Source: Macrophomina tecta (taxonomy: Eukaryota > Ascomycota > Dothideomycetes > Botryosphaeriales > Botryosphaeriaceae). From it: DNA of 64,000 nucleotides. The position numbers were made by a program, and so were the translations under genes. This document shows positions 11,154 to 23,099 of the stretch, in pieces. Numbering within the stretch: position 1 is the stretch's first letter; every line of letters starts with the position of its first letter. Where the stretch lies: positions 248,001 to 312,000 of the forward strand of contig JAKSGN010000013.1 of the NCBI GenBank assembly GCA_024180945.1. Reading direction: 5' to 3'. The notes beneath the pieces were generated by a model. That model made no database searches. It saw only the letters and a program-made list of their open reading frames with translations, and was not told where the DNA came from.

Positions 11154-11346
11154 TGTTAGGATAATAGGCCCTGGCATACCCTTAGGGTGCTTATACTGTG
11201 CGTTCCACGTGCTTATCACGTGCTACGCACGGGCCCCCAGTATATAACGCCACTAAGGGGTGAATCCTGCACTACTAAGAATTCGTACCTAAGAATATAC
11301 GACTCTTTTAAAAGCTTTCTACTTATAACTAGCCTATTTACTTATA
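11154..11346 (+). repeat. 5' LTR of element A
   Basis: 193 bp, starts TGTTAGGATAATAGG and ends ACTTATA (a TG...CA end with C changed to T). It matches 33111-33303 apart from mostly C/T and G/A differences and keeps more of the original C and G than the 3' copy. Confidence 0.88.
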
Positions 11347-14300
11347 ATCGAATCCTTCTTAATTTCTTTTAGAAAAGCAGCCGGCCTTAAAGGGCTATAT
11401 ATAACGATTTCGACGATCCCAACGAAAAGAACGATTTTACGATAATAGAAATAAGAGGCTAATAAAGCCGTTTAAATACTTAAGGCGAACGAATAGAAAT
11501 AGGCTTATTAACCCCCGAAGGCTATTAAATACTAATCGTCGATAGAAGCGCCTAGAGCGCTAAATGCCTAATAGGCGACGCGGCCGAACTAGGGGTATCT
11601 ATAGCTATTAACGAACTATAACACTTATATAGCGTATCTATAAAAGATATATCGAAAGCCGAGCTTCTAAAACGTCTTAACCGCGTTAAGGTTCTATAAT
11701 AGCTATAAGCGGTCTTTAATAGCAAACTATCTACTATTCCTACGCCGAACGCAGGCGAAACGTATACGAAAAGTAGAATAAATAATAGCGAAAAGCGACT
11801 CGATCTTCTTATAAGAAACCTACCTCTAAAACTTAAAGGCCTTACTTAGGGCTTATACGACTTATAGATAAATATGGTAGAGACACGTTTCGGCGTATAC
11901 TAAATAAATAAGAACTATCTTAGAAGAACTCTCTAGACTACTAAAGAGCTATCTAAATATAAGACCCTCTTTTAGTATATCTAAAGACGTCTAATAAACT
12001 AGAAGAAACTAGTACTACTCTAGTAGAAGTTTAAGATATTAGTATAAAATTATATTCGTAACTCTATTATCTACCGCCTTAATAACTCTATTAGTTATTA
12101 TACTACGGTAATAAAGAAGGGCTAGAAGTTTATAGAATTCTATACCTAAATAAAAACGTACGAGAATAAATTTACGTATTAGATTTAGAATATAAATTAC
12201 TATATTAATTAGATTTACTCTTAGCTTTTACTATCTATACGTACGGAGCTTGTGCGCTAGTCCTTCTTTACTAGAATATAGGTAGAAGAGGATTTAGTAG
12301 CTAAAATCTAACGCGTTAAGTAAACGCTAGAGGTAACGAGGCCCTATAAAAAGAACGAAGATAAGTAGTAGTTATAAAAAACTAAGCGCCCTTTTATTAT
12401 CTCTAGCCTAGGACGTAATAGTCCCTATAAGGGTTTTAGAAATAGTAAAAAGGCTAAAGAGAACTAAAGATCTAAAGCTTTAGCTCTTCTAAAGAATATA
12501 GATAATTCGTATAGATCTAATACCCCGAACGTAGATGAAAAGTAGGCTAAAGGCTACGCTAACTAGGCGAACTATAAAGATAAATAAGACTTAAAAAAAG
12601 AGAAGTTCTAATTACTTTTCTCTTCTTCTTACGATTAGGGCCTTAAACGGAAGGTAGTTTAAAATATATAGAAATTATCGCTTTAATAGAAATCCTATTT
12701 AGTTCTACTAAAATTCGAGTATTAATAGATTATAGTTACGATCTAAACCTCGTATTTCTTAAATACGTAGAGCGACTTACCTTATAAAATATATAAGCTA
12801 GTACTAGGCTATCTACCTGCCTTCTTAATAATACTACTATTACGTTATACAACTCTTATTATATAGGGGTTACTATGTACAACTTAGGGGGCGCTACGCG
12901 TACTATTAAATTCTAATCTTACTAGAGTAGCTCGTTTATAGGCTATAATACTATACTTAGTATACCCTAGCTCGGGGCTACCAGGCCGGTTATTAATTTT
13001 AGAAGAGAAACGTTTTACTAGAGTATAAACTCGCTAGAGTATATATATCTAGTAAGCGCTACTAAATTATTCTAGAACTTAGAACTAAAAAAGCCTATTT
13101 ACTTTCTCTAGTTATTTAACTATTAGCTCTCGCCTACGGGTAATCTAAAAAGTTAAAAAAATAACTTTAACTCTTTCATAGCCCTCTCGCGGGCGGAAAG
13201 TATACTAAATACACGTAAGAAGTAGGGCGAGAGTAATTAAAATTTAAAAGAACTTCTATCTAACTAAACTCTCTTCTATCTACGGGGGCTATACTCCTGC
13301 ATCTAAAAAGTATGCGAATCGTATAAAAAACTCACCAGTTTAGTAGATATACTACTAGCTAAAATAGCTAAGAAGGTCCACGATAAGATTCTAAATACTT
13401 ATAGAAAGTACTTAGACGTATTTTTAGATAAATAAGCTACTAAGCTACTATAATATACTAAGTTTAATTATACTATTAATCTCGTTATAGGTTCTAAGCT
13501 ATTATTAATACCCCTATATAGACTCTTCTAATCCGAACTATGAATTCTTAGGGAATATATTAATAAGGCCTTAGAACGAAGATAGATTAGATATAGTAAG
13601 TTACCTATAGGCGCGCCTATTCTCTTTACCCCTAAGATAGATAGTACTATACGGTTATATATAGATTATAGGGGCCTAAATAAGGTTATAGTTAAAAATA
13701 GCTATTTTATACTACTAGTAGGCGAGCTACTAGACCGTCTAAGTATCGTAAAGATCTTTACTAAACTAGATCTATACGATACTTATTACTAAATCCGTAT
13801 AAAGGAAGGTAATAAGTAGAAAATAGTATTTAAGACGCGTTACGAGTATTATAAATATCTAGTTATACTATTTAGCTTAACTAATGCACCCGTAACCTTC
13901 TAGTTATATATCTACCGAGTCCTAGAAGGCCTAGTAGACACGATTTACGTAGTATACTTAAATAATATACTTATATACTTAGCGGATAAGTCTTAGTACA
14001 TTAAGTACGTTAAACGTATTCTCTAAAGATTATATAATTAGAACCTCTACGTAAAACTATCTAAATATAGCTTTTATATAAAGTACGTCGAGTTTCTAGG
14101 CTTTATCGTTACCCCTTAGGGGATTATTATAGACCCCGTAAGAGTCGAAGCTATTAAGAACTAGCTAAAGCCGTAAAGCTACTATAATATTTAGATTTTT
14201 CTAGACTTTGCCAACTTCTATAGGCGCTTTATATAGAATTACTTTATAGTAGTTTAATTACTAACTAGCTTACTAAAAGAAGTAGCCTAAGATCCTAATC

Positions 14301-15234
14301 TAAAAGCTAAATAAGCGCTGAAAAAGAGGCTAACTAAATAGTATAAGCTCTAGAAATAGCCCGTAGGGATAAAGTAGGTATTTAGTAGGCTAAAAATATA
14401 CTTTATATAGACTTTTATACTACGGTACTATAATTTAAATCTTCTAGTTATACTAATTACTAACGTATTAGACTATATCTATAGCGGTATCCTTCTTTAA
14501 CCGCTAGATAGAAAGAATAACTAGCGCTATTAGTACCTTATTACATATTTTAACTATAAGTTCGCTAGTGCTAAAATATGGTACGATACCTATAATAAAA
14601 AACTCTATACGATTATATAGTACTTTAAGTATTAGAGGCCTTATCTAGTATACGTATAGACGTTAGTACGGGTATTATCTAATTATAATAACCTACATTA
14701 TTTTATAACGACTAAGAGCCTTACGGCTTAATAGACTTAGTACGCTAAAGTCTTAGCTAAATTCGATTTTAATATCGAATATAAGTTAGGTAAGTCTAAT
14801 CTAGCGGACGTTCTTTTAAGGCATCTAGACTACGCCCTTAGCTTTAAAAAGGGTAATAAGCATACCTACCTTAATACTATATTATCTATACTATAACGTA
14901 AACTCTAAATTTAGGGGTTAAGAGAATTTCTACGTACTACTAAGAACCCCGGCTAAGAGTACGAGAAAAACCTACGTATAAACGGCGATAGTAATTACTA
15001 AATCATCTTAGTCTATTTTATTACTTATAAGAAGCACGACGAGTTTGCTTATAAGAACCTAGTATCTCCGGTATATACTTACTATAAGAGAGCTAGTATA
15101 AGCTTAGTATAAAGCTTCGTATCTTAGTTTATAGTAATAGTAGCTACTATAACTAAAATAGCGTTTAAAGCTACTTCTAAATTGTTAGTTAATTTTATTT
15201 ATACTAAGTAACGAAGGGACGCCTTCTACATAAA

Positions 15235-15400
15235 TGTTACGAACACGCCTCTGTATATAGAGTTGTTGGGGTAAACCAGCCACTAGGCTGGTTATTGCTG
15301 TACCTTTTGTCGACTGACCGGCTACTCGCGGTCGGCGAGAGGTTAGCCGAATGGCTTTGCAGCAACGACTGAAAGCCAACACGGTCGCCGCGCTGTAACA
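15235..15400 (+). repeat. 5' LTR of the TRIM
   Basis: 166 bp. It differs from the 3' LTR at about half a dozen or more positions, almost all of which are transitions, mostly G in this copy and A in the other. Confidence 0.88.
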
Positions 15401-15696
15401 TAATAACCAGCCTACCCATGGGTCACCGGTTCGAGTCCCGGGTGCATCAACTGGAAGAGACTACCCAGTTGGCTGGCGTGGGAAAGAAGTGGGCCTGGTT
15501 CACCCACTCTCGCACGAAGCGAGCGCGACCAGTAGACGAAGCACACCACGACATGACTCGTTCCCTGGCTCACAGCCGAGGTCACGCGCCGCCCTCACGG
15601 CTAACAGCGTGTGATCTGACGGTTGGGGGTGACTCTATATCCAGATAACAAGCTGTAGGCTGGCAGCTGGGACATCTGCCTTAAGGGGGGAGGTAG

Positions 15697-15862
15697 TGTT
15701 ACGAACACGCCTCTGTATATAGAGTTGTTGGGGCAAACCAGCCACTAGGCTGGTTATTACTATACCTTTTGTCGACTAACCGGCTACTCGCGGTCGGCGA
15801 GAGGTTAGCCGAATGGCTTTGCAGCAACGACTAAAACCCAACACAGTCGCCGCGCTATAACA
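15697..15862 (+). repeat. 3' LTR of the TRIM
   Basis: 166 bp, preceded by the purine tract and followed by the ATAAA duplication. It carries extra G-to-A changes compared with the 5' LTR. Confidence 0.88.
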
Positions 15863-17067
15863 ATAAACATATAAAAATAGCTTACGAAAAGAGTATTTTT
15901 AGCGTATAATTAGTATACGATTAATAAGTAAAGACTCCTACGCTATAAAAAATAGATATACGTGCTAAAGTATACTCCGCTATACGAGAAAATCCTATTT
16001 AAGAATTATAATGATCTAAATAGTAGCTATTACGGTATCTACTGTACCTAGAAGATACTTTCTAGAAAGTACTACTAAAAAGATATTACCGCGGATGTTA
16101 GAAAATATATATAAAGCTACGATACTTATTAATATAATAAGACTTGCCGATATAAGCCATATAGATTATTATAGCTACTACTAGTAGCCGCTTAACCCTA
16201 TAGATACTATTTCTTTAATTTTATTACGGACTTACTAGAATCTATAGAGCGAGATAATTAAGTATATAATATAGTTCTTATACTCATTAACTATTTTATT
16301 AAATATATATATTACCTACTAGTTAGAAAGACGATTAATAGAGTAACGCTCATAAATCTTATTATAAATAATATCTTTATATAATTTAGGCCACCTAATA
16401 GCCTAGTCTTAAATAGGGGCTTAACGTTTATAAGTTAGTTCTAGAGCGAATTATACTATAATCTTAAAATTAAGTATAGACTAAGTACCTTCTTTTACCC
16501 GTAGATAGACGGCTAAACGAAGAGGTAAAATTAGAAGTTAGAGGCGTATTTACGCTATTATACCTTCTAGAACTAGTTAGACTAGGTAAAGCTTCTCTAG
16601 TAGGCTTTATATATCTATAACTAGAAAACCTACTCTTCTATAGACTTCGTACTAGTTTAACTAGATATAGGGGTAGAACCTAACTCCTAGAATAGGGTTT
16701 AGAATAACCTTAATAGAAATTCCCTAATTAAATCGGCTAAAATAGCTAAAAAGCACGCAGAAAGTATATAAAAAATATAGAAATTGGTGACGAAATTTCT
16801 TAGATACTTCTAGAAGCTCTAAATAAAATATTATAACTAAAACTAAATTAAAATATATTTTAATATTAGATAACTAGTCCCTCTCTTAGTAAAAAATATT
16901 AAAACTAAACAGCCTTATAAGAAACTTAATAACCGTTATTTAAGACTATTTTAGATTCTAGAGAAGATTAGCTTCTAGGCCTATTGCTTAAACCTACTAT
17001 AATCTATATCCCGGCTATATACTATTTTTAACGTTATATTACTAGAAGCTTATACGGTAAGGCTAGA

Positions 17068-17305
17068 TATTATAGTCTAGAAGCCTAGTAATAAAGAAAG
17101 CCTTAGAGAAACCTTAGCTATAACTAACGAATAAACTTATACCTACGTAGATATAAGTATTATATAACTTTATCTAATTTATATATTTAAATAAATTCTA
17201 CTTTCTTTTTTTTTCTTTTTTCTTTTTTTTCTTTTCTTAAGTTTTAGCTTCTTATACGTAGCGTAATAAATCTTTTAGCGATTATTCTAAGATTAAGCCT
17301 TAATA
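17068..17305 (+). repeat. 5' LTR of element B
   Basis: 238 bp, starts TATTATAGTCTAGAAGCC (TG end changed to TA) and ends CTTAATA. It contains a T/C-rich tract near 17195-17235 that varies in length between the two LTRs. Confidence 0.85.
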
Positions 17306-17373
17306 TTAGCTAAAACTTTATACCTAAGAAACTTATTAAATACGAAATTACTAAATACTAAGTATTAAAGATA

Positions 17374-17515
17374 GTCGTATACCGGTCTTATAAAATTACT
17401 AAACGGTAAAGATGGTTATATATTAATCTTATAAAATTACTAAATAATAAAGATAGTTATATACTAGTCTTATAAAATTACTAAATAGTAAAGGCGGTTA
17501 TATACTAGCCTTACT
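17374..17515 (+). repeat. 41-bp tandem repeat in element B leader
   Basis: Three full units of 41 bp starting at 17374, 17415 and 17456, plus the start of a fourth. Each contains CTTATAAAATTACTAAA. It lies in the untranslated leader between the 5' LTR and gag. Confidence 0.8.
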
Positions 17516-17899
17516 AGAATTACTAGAATTACTAAAATTACTAGAACTATTAAAATAAATACTTAAGAATAAGCGTAAGAGTAGTAGGCTTAGAGATAAT
17601 ACCTTTAGAAGTCTTAAGAAATAACGTAGTTATTATAATAAATAATATCTTAAATCGCCTTCTTAGCACACAAGGTAGATTAGCTAAAAGAAAAAAATAT
17701 AACTAGTACTATATTATTAAAAAATAAGCCCTAAGACACTAGCTAACTAATATAAAAATAAGACTATATAACCTTATATTAGTAAGATTAATCTACTAAG
17801 AACCTTAGCCCTCTTACTAAATTTTTAAATAATAGAAATAAGCTAAAACCTTAGATCTTCTAAGTATAAATAAAGCTTCTAGTAGACTATACTAGTTAT

Positions 17900-20800
17900 A
17901 CTAAAGCTACGAAATTTTTTATACTCTATAACTAGCTTAGGGGCGAGGCAGCATGATAGCTATAGCTATAGATATAGACTAGTATTAATACGAGTAGTAT
18001 AACTACTTAGTATTTACTAGATTAGCTATGCCTATCTTTTAGCGACCCCTATATATAGAAGAAGGCTTAGCGTAAGCTATATAAGCTACGCTAAACTAAT
18101 AAGTCTTTTATAGAATATTTTACTAAATTCCGTAAGCTAGTACTTAAAGCTAGAGAAATAAGCTAGCTAAATAAGATTCTTAAAAGTTATTTTAAAGCTA
18201 GCCTAAGCTAAAAGCTTTAGCGTAGTATAATTAGCCTTAGAAGTATAAGCTAGTTCTTTAAGAACTACTATATAGAACTAAAGCATATTAGTAATTAACT
18301 AGAGGTATTTAATTTACGTAATAATAAAAAGAAGACTTAGTAAGGCTAGTAAAAGAGCTAGTAGCGAGGTTAAAATAAGATTAGCTCGATAGAGTCTAAG
18401 TAGTTAAAGCTAACGTCACTCTAATATAATAATATAGACTAGAAGCCTACTAGATTAGCTAAGATAGCCTAGGGGCGCTATACTAAATAGGTAAACACCT
18501 AAGAAATATAAAAGTGTAGAGAAGAGAACCACTACTACCGCTATAATAACTCTACGTACTGCGTTAATTAATACCCCTAGCGGCTACTACGAAAGCCTAA
18601 GCGTATAGTAAGACTAGCCTAATAAGAAGAACCTAAGAAACTAGAGCTAAAGAAGATAGAAAATTATAATACCTCTCTATAATATTTAAAAAATAAGTAA
18701 CTCCTACTAAAAGACGTAGACAGAAGCCTATAAAGAAAAAAAAATAAATAATATAAGCTAACTAGCGAAAATAGTAATCTAAATTAAAATAAAACTCGCT
18801 TCTTATATTAGTTTTAATTAATAAAGAGTCTTTTAGTAAAGCTCTTACTAATACTAGCTATAAATATTACGCTATAATAAGCTATAAGTTCACTAAACGT
18901 TATAAACTCCCACGTATTTAAATACCCTTAAGGATACTAGACGGCTTAATATCTACTAAATAGCGAATTATAAAGGTAGCCTAGGTAGAAATTAATATTA
19001 GTAGCTATAATTAAAAATAAATATTCTTCTATATTATTCTAAGACTTACTAGCTATAATATTATACTAGGTAACCCCTAGATAGTATAAGAAAAGATAGT
19101 ATTAGACTAAAGTAAATAAATAATTATCTTTAAGAGTACTAGCTTAGTAGTTAAGTAAGATACTAATCTACCTAAGACCTAAGAAATACTAATTAAAGCG
19201 TACACGTTCCGCTCCTTATATTAATAACGTAAGAAGAAAGAATACTAAATCTTTACTATAAGCCTCGCTAATATTAATAAGACTCTAAAAGAGAAGACTT
19301 TAGTTAACGTTAAGACTAATCTATCGTACTAGATTAATTAAAAATGGCACCTTCTATTTAAGAAAAGAAAAGCTAAGAAATTACTACCCTATCGGCCTAG
19401 TATTAATTATTATATTAAATTAAAAAAGAATACTAACGAATAAATACTAGAACCGCTATAGGGGCCTCTATATAATATATCCCGTAATAAGCTTCTAGTA
19501 CTTCGAAAAACGCTAAATAATTATCTTAATAAAGGCTTTATTTAAGTTAGTAACTTATTTATAGCCACCCCCGTTCTCTTTATAAAGAAACTAAAAGAGG
19601 GGCTCTATTTCTACTATAATTATTAAGTCCTAAATTAAATTACTAGAAAGAACTATTATTCGTTACCCTTTATTTAGAAGACGCTTAATCGAATTAGTAA
19701 GACTAAATAGTTTACTAAGCTTAACGTTACCGCCGCCTTCTATAGAATATAAATTAAGAAAGGTAATAAATAGCTTACTATATTTAGAACTTAATTTAGA
19801 TTATTTAAATAGCTAGTTACCCTATTTAGATTAGCTAACGTACCGAGTATCTTCTAGCGGTATATTAATTAGATATTAAGAAACTTCTTAGATAATTTTA
19901 TCTTAGCCTATGTAAATAATATTCTAATCTTTATAAATAGCTCTCGCAGGGATTACCGCGAGAAGATTAATAAAGTATTAGCTAAATTAGATACTATAGA
20001 CCTCTAGCTTAATCTTAAGAAATATAAGTTTAAAGTCTAGTTAATAAAGTATCTTAGTTATATAATCGAGGCTAGTAAGAATATTTAAATAGATCTAGAG
20101 AAGGTCTAAGTAATCTAAAAATAGATAGTACTAACTATCGTTAAGGGCGTATAAGGTTTTCTTAAATTTACTAATTTTTATAAACGATTTATTAAAGCCT
20201 TTTCTAGTTTAACGTACCCCTTAGTTACGCTTACTAAGAAAGGTACGGTTTTTTAATAGAATAAGAAAGCTAATATAGCTTTTAAGAAGCTAAAGAAGAC
20301 TTTTATTACCGCTCTAGTACTAATATAATTTAATCTAAAATAAGAGATAGTCCTCATAATAAACTTCTTAAAATACTATACTAGTAGCGTTCTCTAGTAA
20401 TATAATAATAATAGCTTTCTACGCCCGGTAGTATTTTTTTTAAAAAAGAATCTTTCTACTAAATATAACTATTCGATTTATGATAAGAAACTACTCGCGA
20501 TAGTTAAGTATCTACGCTAATAGAATATGGAATTAAAAGGGCTTAATTAGTTTAAGATTCTTACTAATTATAAAAATCTAGAATACTTTACTACTGCGAG
20601 AAGACTATCCGAAAGGTAAATTTAGTAGTAAAAAGAACTTAGCTAATTTTCTTTTATAATTAAATATACTTCTAGAACGACTAATAGATTAGTAGATATA
20701 TTTACTAGACGAAATTAAAACCTATTTATATAAAACACGAATTAAAGACTCGAGTAGAAAATAGCCTAGCTATTACTACTAGCTCGTTAAGAACTTACCC

Positions 20801-22182
20801 TTAATACTAGACTAGTAGAAGACCCCGAGAAATAAGAGAATTAAAATTATAAGAACTTATTATTAATAAACTAAAATAATACTAGGCGAATACTACTAAA
20901 ATAGTATAAATACGACTAGACCCTTTAAGATTAATAGTAAGAGGTATAGTATTAAAATAATATTCTAAACTAACTAAAAGAAACGGTTTAATGAGGGAAT
21001 AAAATATTTTTCCCGGACCTATTTAATAAGATTAAGGTATTAATATCTAAATACTTATTAAACGACTAAGAAAACCTCCTATTTAGAAAAAAAAAATAAA
21101 TACTAGATTTAAAACTATTATGAATACGAATTATCTAAGAGATATATAACTTATCCCTTATAGTTTATTCGGAATAAATTAAGATAGTTAATCTCGTAAT
21201 AAGATAATTCTTTTAGCTAGAATTTATTAACGATATCTAAAGATTCTACTAAAACTATAATAGTTACAGTAAAACTAAAGTCTAAAGAAATAGAAAATAG
21301 AGACTTCTTAAACTACTCTTAGTACTAAAAAGATAGTAGCGCGAGATCTTAATTAACTTTATTAGGCTATTTCTATTAAGTAATAGCTACGAAATACTTA
21401 TAGTAATAACTAACCGGTTAGAAAAAGAGATTATTCTTAAGATATACGTAAATCTAGAAATAAAAACTATTATAAGACTCTTTATTAGTCACTTCTACCG
21501 AGACTATAGAATACTAGCGGCTATTATATTAAATAAAGAAACGTAATTCGTTAGTCTACTATAGTAATAAATCTATTAGTTACTTAAGATTAAGCGGTAA
21601 ATATTAATAGTATACTACCCTTAAATAGATAGATTAACGGAACGAATAAATACTAAGATAGTATAAAAGCTAGCCTTATTTATAAATTACTATTAATAAA
21701 ATTAGATAGACTAGCTACTAGTTATCTAGCTAGTACTAAATGGAAAAACGTTAATAGTTATTTAGATAAGCCCCTTTTTTCTCTCTTATAGTTACTACCT
21801 CGAGCCGCTCGAGTTATCTAAAAACGTATAGCTAAGTAGCTAATAAAAGTAGTTCCTAGTAGCTAAGACTAAAACTATTATTATAAAAATTAAGAAGGTT
21901 ATAGATTAGGCGTAAGCGTTAATAGTAGAGACTTAATAAAAGTAAAAACATTAAGTAAATTAACAACGAAACCCCTTACTAGCATATAAAGTAGGTAATA
22001 AAGTATAGCTAAGCCTTAAAAATCTATAAATAAACTAGCTAAGTAAGAAGCTCGATAATAAGATAGCTAAATTTACTATTACTAAGATAATTAAATTCTA
22101 TAGCTATAAGCTAGACGTATTTAGTACGGTCTATAACGTCTTTAATATAGACCTTCTTAGACCGGCTAGAACGGACTCTCTA
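17900..22182 (+). pseudogene. Element B gag-pol remains
   Basis: Gag with a Cys/His knuckle remnant near 18510-18560. RT/RNase H at about 19400-20730 shows NRNKLLVLRKTLNNYL, FTKLNVTAAF, AYVNNILIF at the YxDD position (Asp to Asn) and LLAIVKYLR in RNase H. Integrase core is near 21330-21720. The frame reaches VFNIDLLRPARTDSL, where element C is inserted, and continues in sense at 30448. There are many in-frame TAA/TAG codons. Confidence 0.78.
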
Positions 22183-22970
22183 TATTACGAACCCTAAGGC
22201 ACAAGGGCTTTATAACCCCACGGGCGAAAAGCCCGCACGGGAAAAGGCACCGCAGGGGCTAGAAACCTATAAGAATAGCAGAGCCGCACCACCAGCATGC
22301 CCGCACGGGAAAACCAGCCCTAAGAAAAGACGGCGCGTACAGGCCTAGGTAAGGTAGTAATAGAAGCCCGCACGGAAACGACGCCCACGCGGTATAGTAA
22401 GACTATGGGAATACCGACTAGATTAAACTCCTGCAGGGGAAGAATGCCTATAAGGAAGAGATTACGAATCCTAAAAGCCGACTTTAGACTAGAGAAACGA
22501 ACGGGATAAAGTCGGACAACTAGTATAGTCTAAGAAACGATAGTCTAGCGGTAGAATACTCCCTTAACCGATGTAGAAGTCGGATTCTAGGAAATAAGTA
22601 TTAGCGCCTAAGTTACGTGCGGTCTACCCGATCTACTTATAGATTAGAAGCCTTGGCAAAGATCTAACCCTTAGAATAATTTAATACTACGACTAATCTA
22701 ATAGTCGTCTTAATCTATAGATTGTTATAGCTTTTCTATAGTATATAGATATACTTCTTAGATAGTACTTTAACCTTTGTAGTTAACTTAAGATTCTAAT
22801 ATAGACTTATTAGAGGTAATAAGCCTAACGCGCACCGCGTACTGACTTATTATGTAATTACTATCTATTGTTCTAATTCTTTACCCTTCTCTTATTCTTT
22901 AAGGTAAATCCTATCGCTATCTAACCCTACTAGGTAACTCTAAAGCCTAGTAGAAGAGGCTGCCGTTACA
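22183..22970 (+). repeat. 5' LTR of element C
   Basis: 788 bp, starts TATTACGAACCC (from TGTTACGAAC) and ends GCCGTTACA. Compared with the unmutated F copy at 63418 it differs mainly by C-to-T and G-to-A. Confidence 0.9.
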
Positions 22971-23099
22971 CTTTAACTACTATCTTTGTAAGGGAAGGAA
23001 GTTCTGAGGAGAGAAATACTTAACGATAAGATAGTATTACCCGATACTTAATGCTAACTAAGTAATATAATAAACGACGTGGATATAAATAATAACGGT

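Larger units (their letters stand above)
15235..15862 (+). mobile_element. TRIM (terminal-repeat retrotransposon in miniature)
   Basis: Two 166-bp LTRs (15235-15400 and 15697-15862) flank a 296-bp interior with no coding capacity. LTR ends are TGTTAC...GTAACA, and ATAAC A in the mutated 3' copy. The duplication ATAAA is exact (15230-15234 and 15863-15867). A polypurine tract AAGGGGGGAGGTAG lies directly before the 3' LTR. No canonical TGG primer-binding site follows the 5' LTR. The element is GC-rich and little mutated compared with the element A sequence around it, so it arrived later or was too short for efficient RIP. The frames inside it (15418-15648 +, 15185-15419 -) are not credible genes. 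Confidence 0.88.
11370..17062 (+). pseudogene. Element A gag-pol remains
   Basis: Polyprotein of a Ty3/gypsy element, readable only through many stops. RT is clearest at 13630-14010: RLYIDYRGLNKV, then FTKLDLYD and a YLNN sequence at the position of the catalytic YxDD (Asp to Asn by G-to-A). Integrase follows, with zinc-finger remains at 15870-16170 and the catalytic core at about 16200-16600. The frame ends at VFNVILLEAYT, directly before element B. The TRIM (15235-15862) interrupts the integrase N-terminus. Nothing functional can be made from this copy. Confidence 0.8.

Noticed and set aside
15428..15450. A tRNA gene in the TRIM
   Set aside because: The B box is perfect, but the T-stem is imperfect and no acceptor 5' strand pairs with the 3' end. 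Kept only as promoter-like sequence.
15418..15648. 76-codon frame in the TRIM interior
   Set aside because: Short, without motif, inside an element whose structure explains the sequence as noncoding.
17374..17515. CRISPR-like array
   Set aside because: The 41-bp units are directly adjacent with no variable spacers, in a fungal retrotransposon leader.
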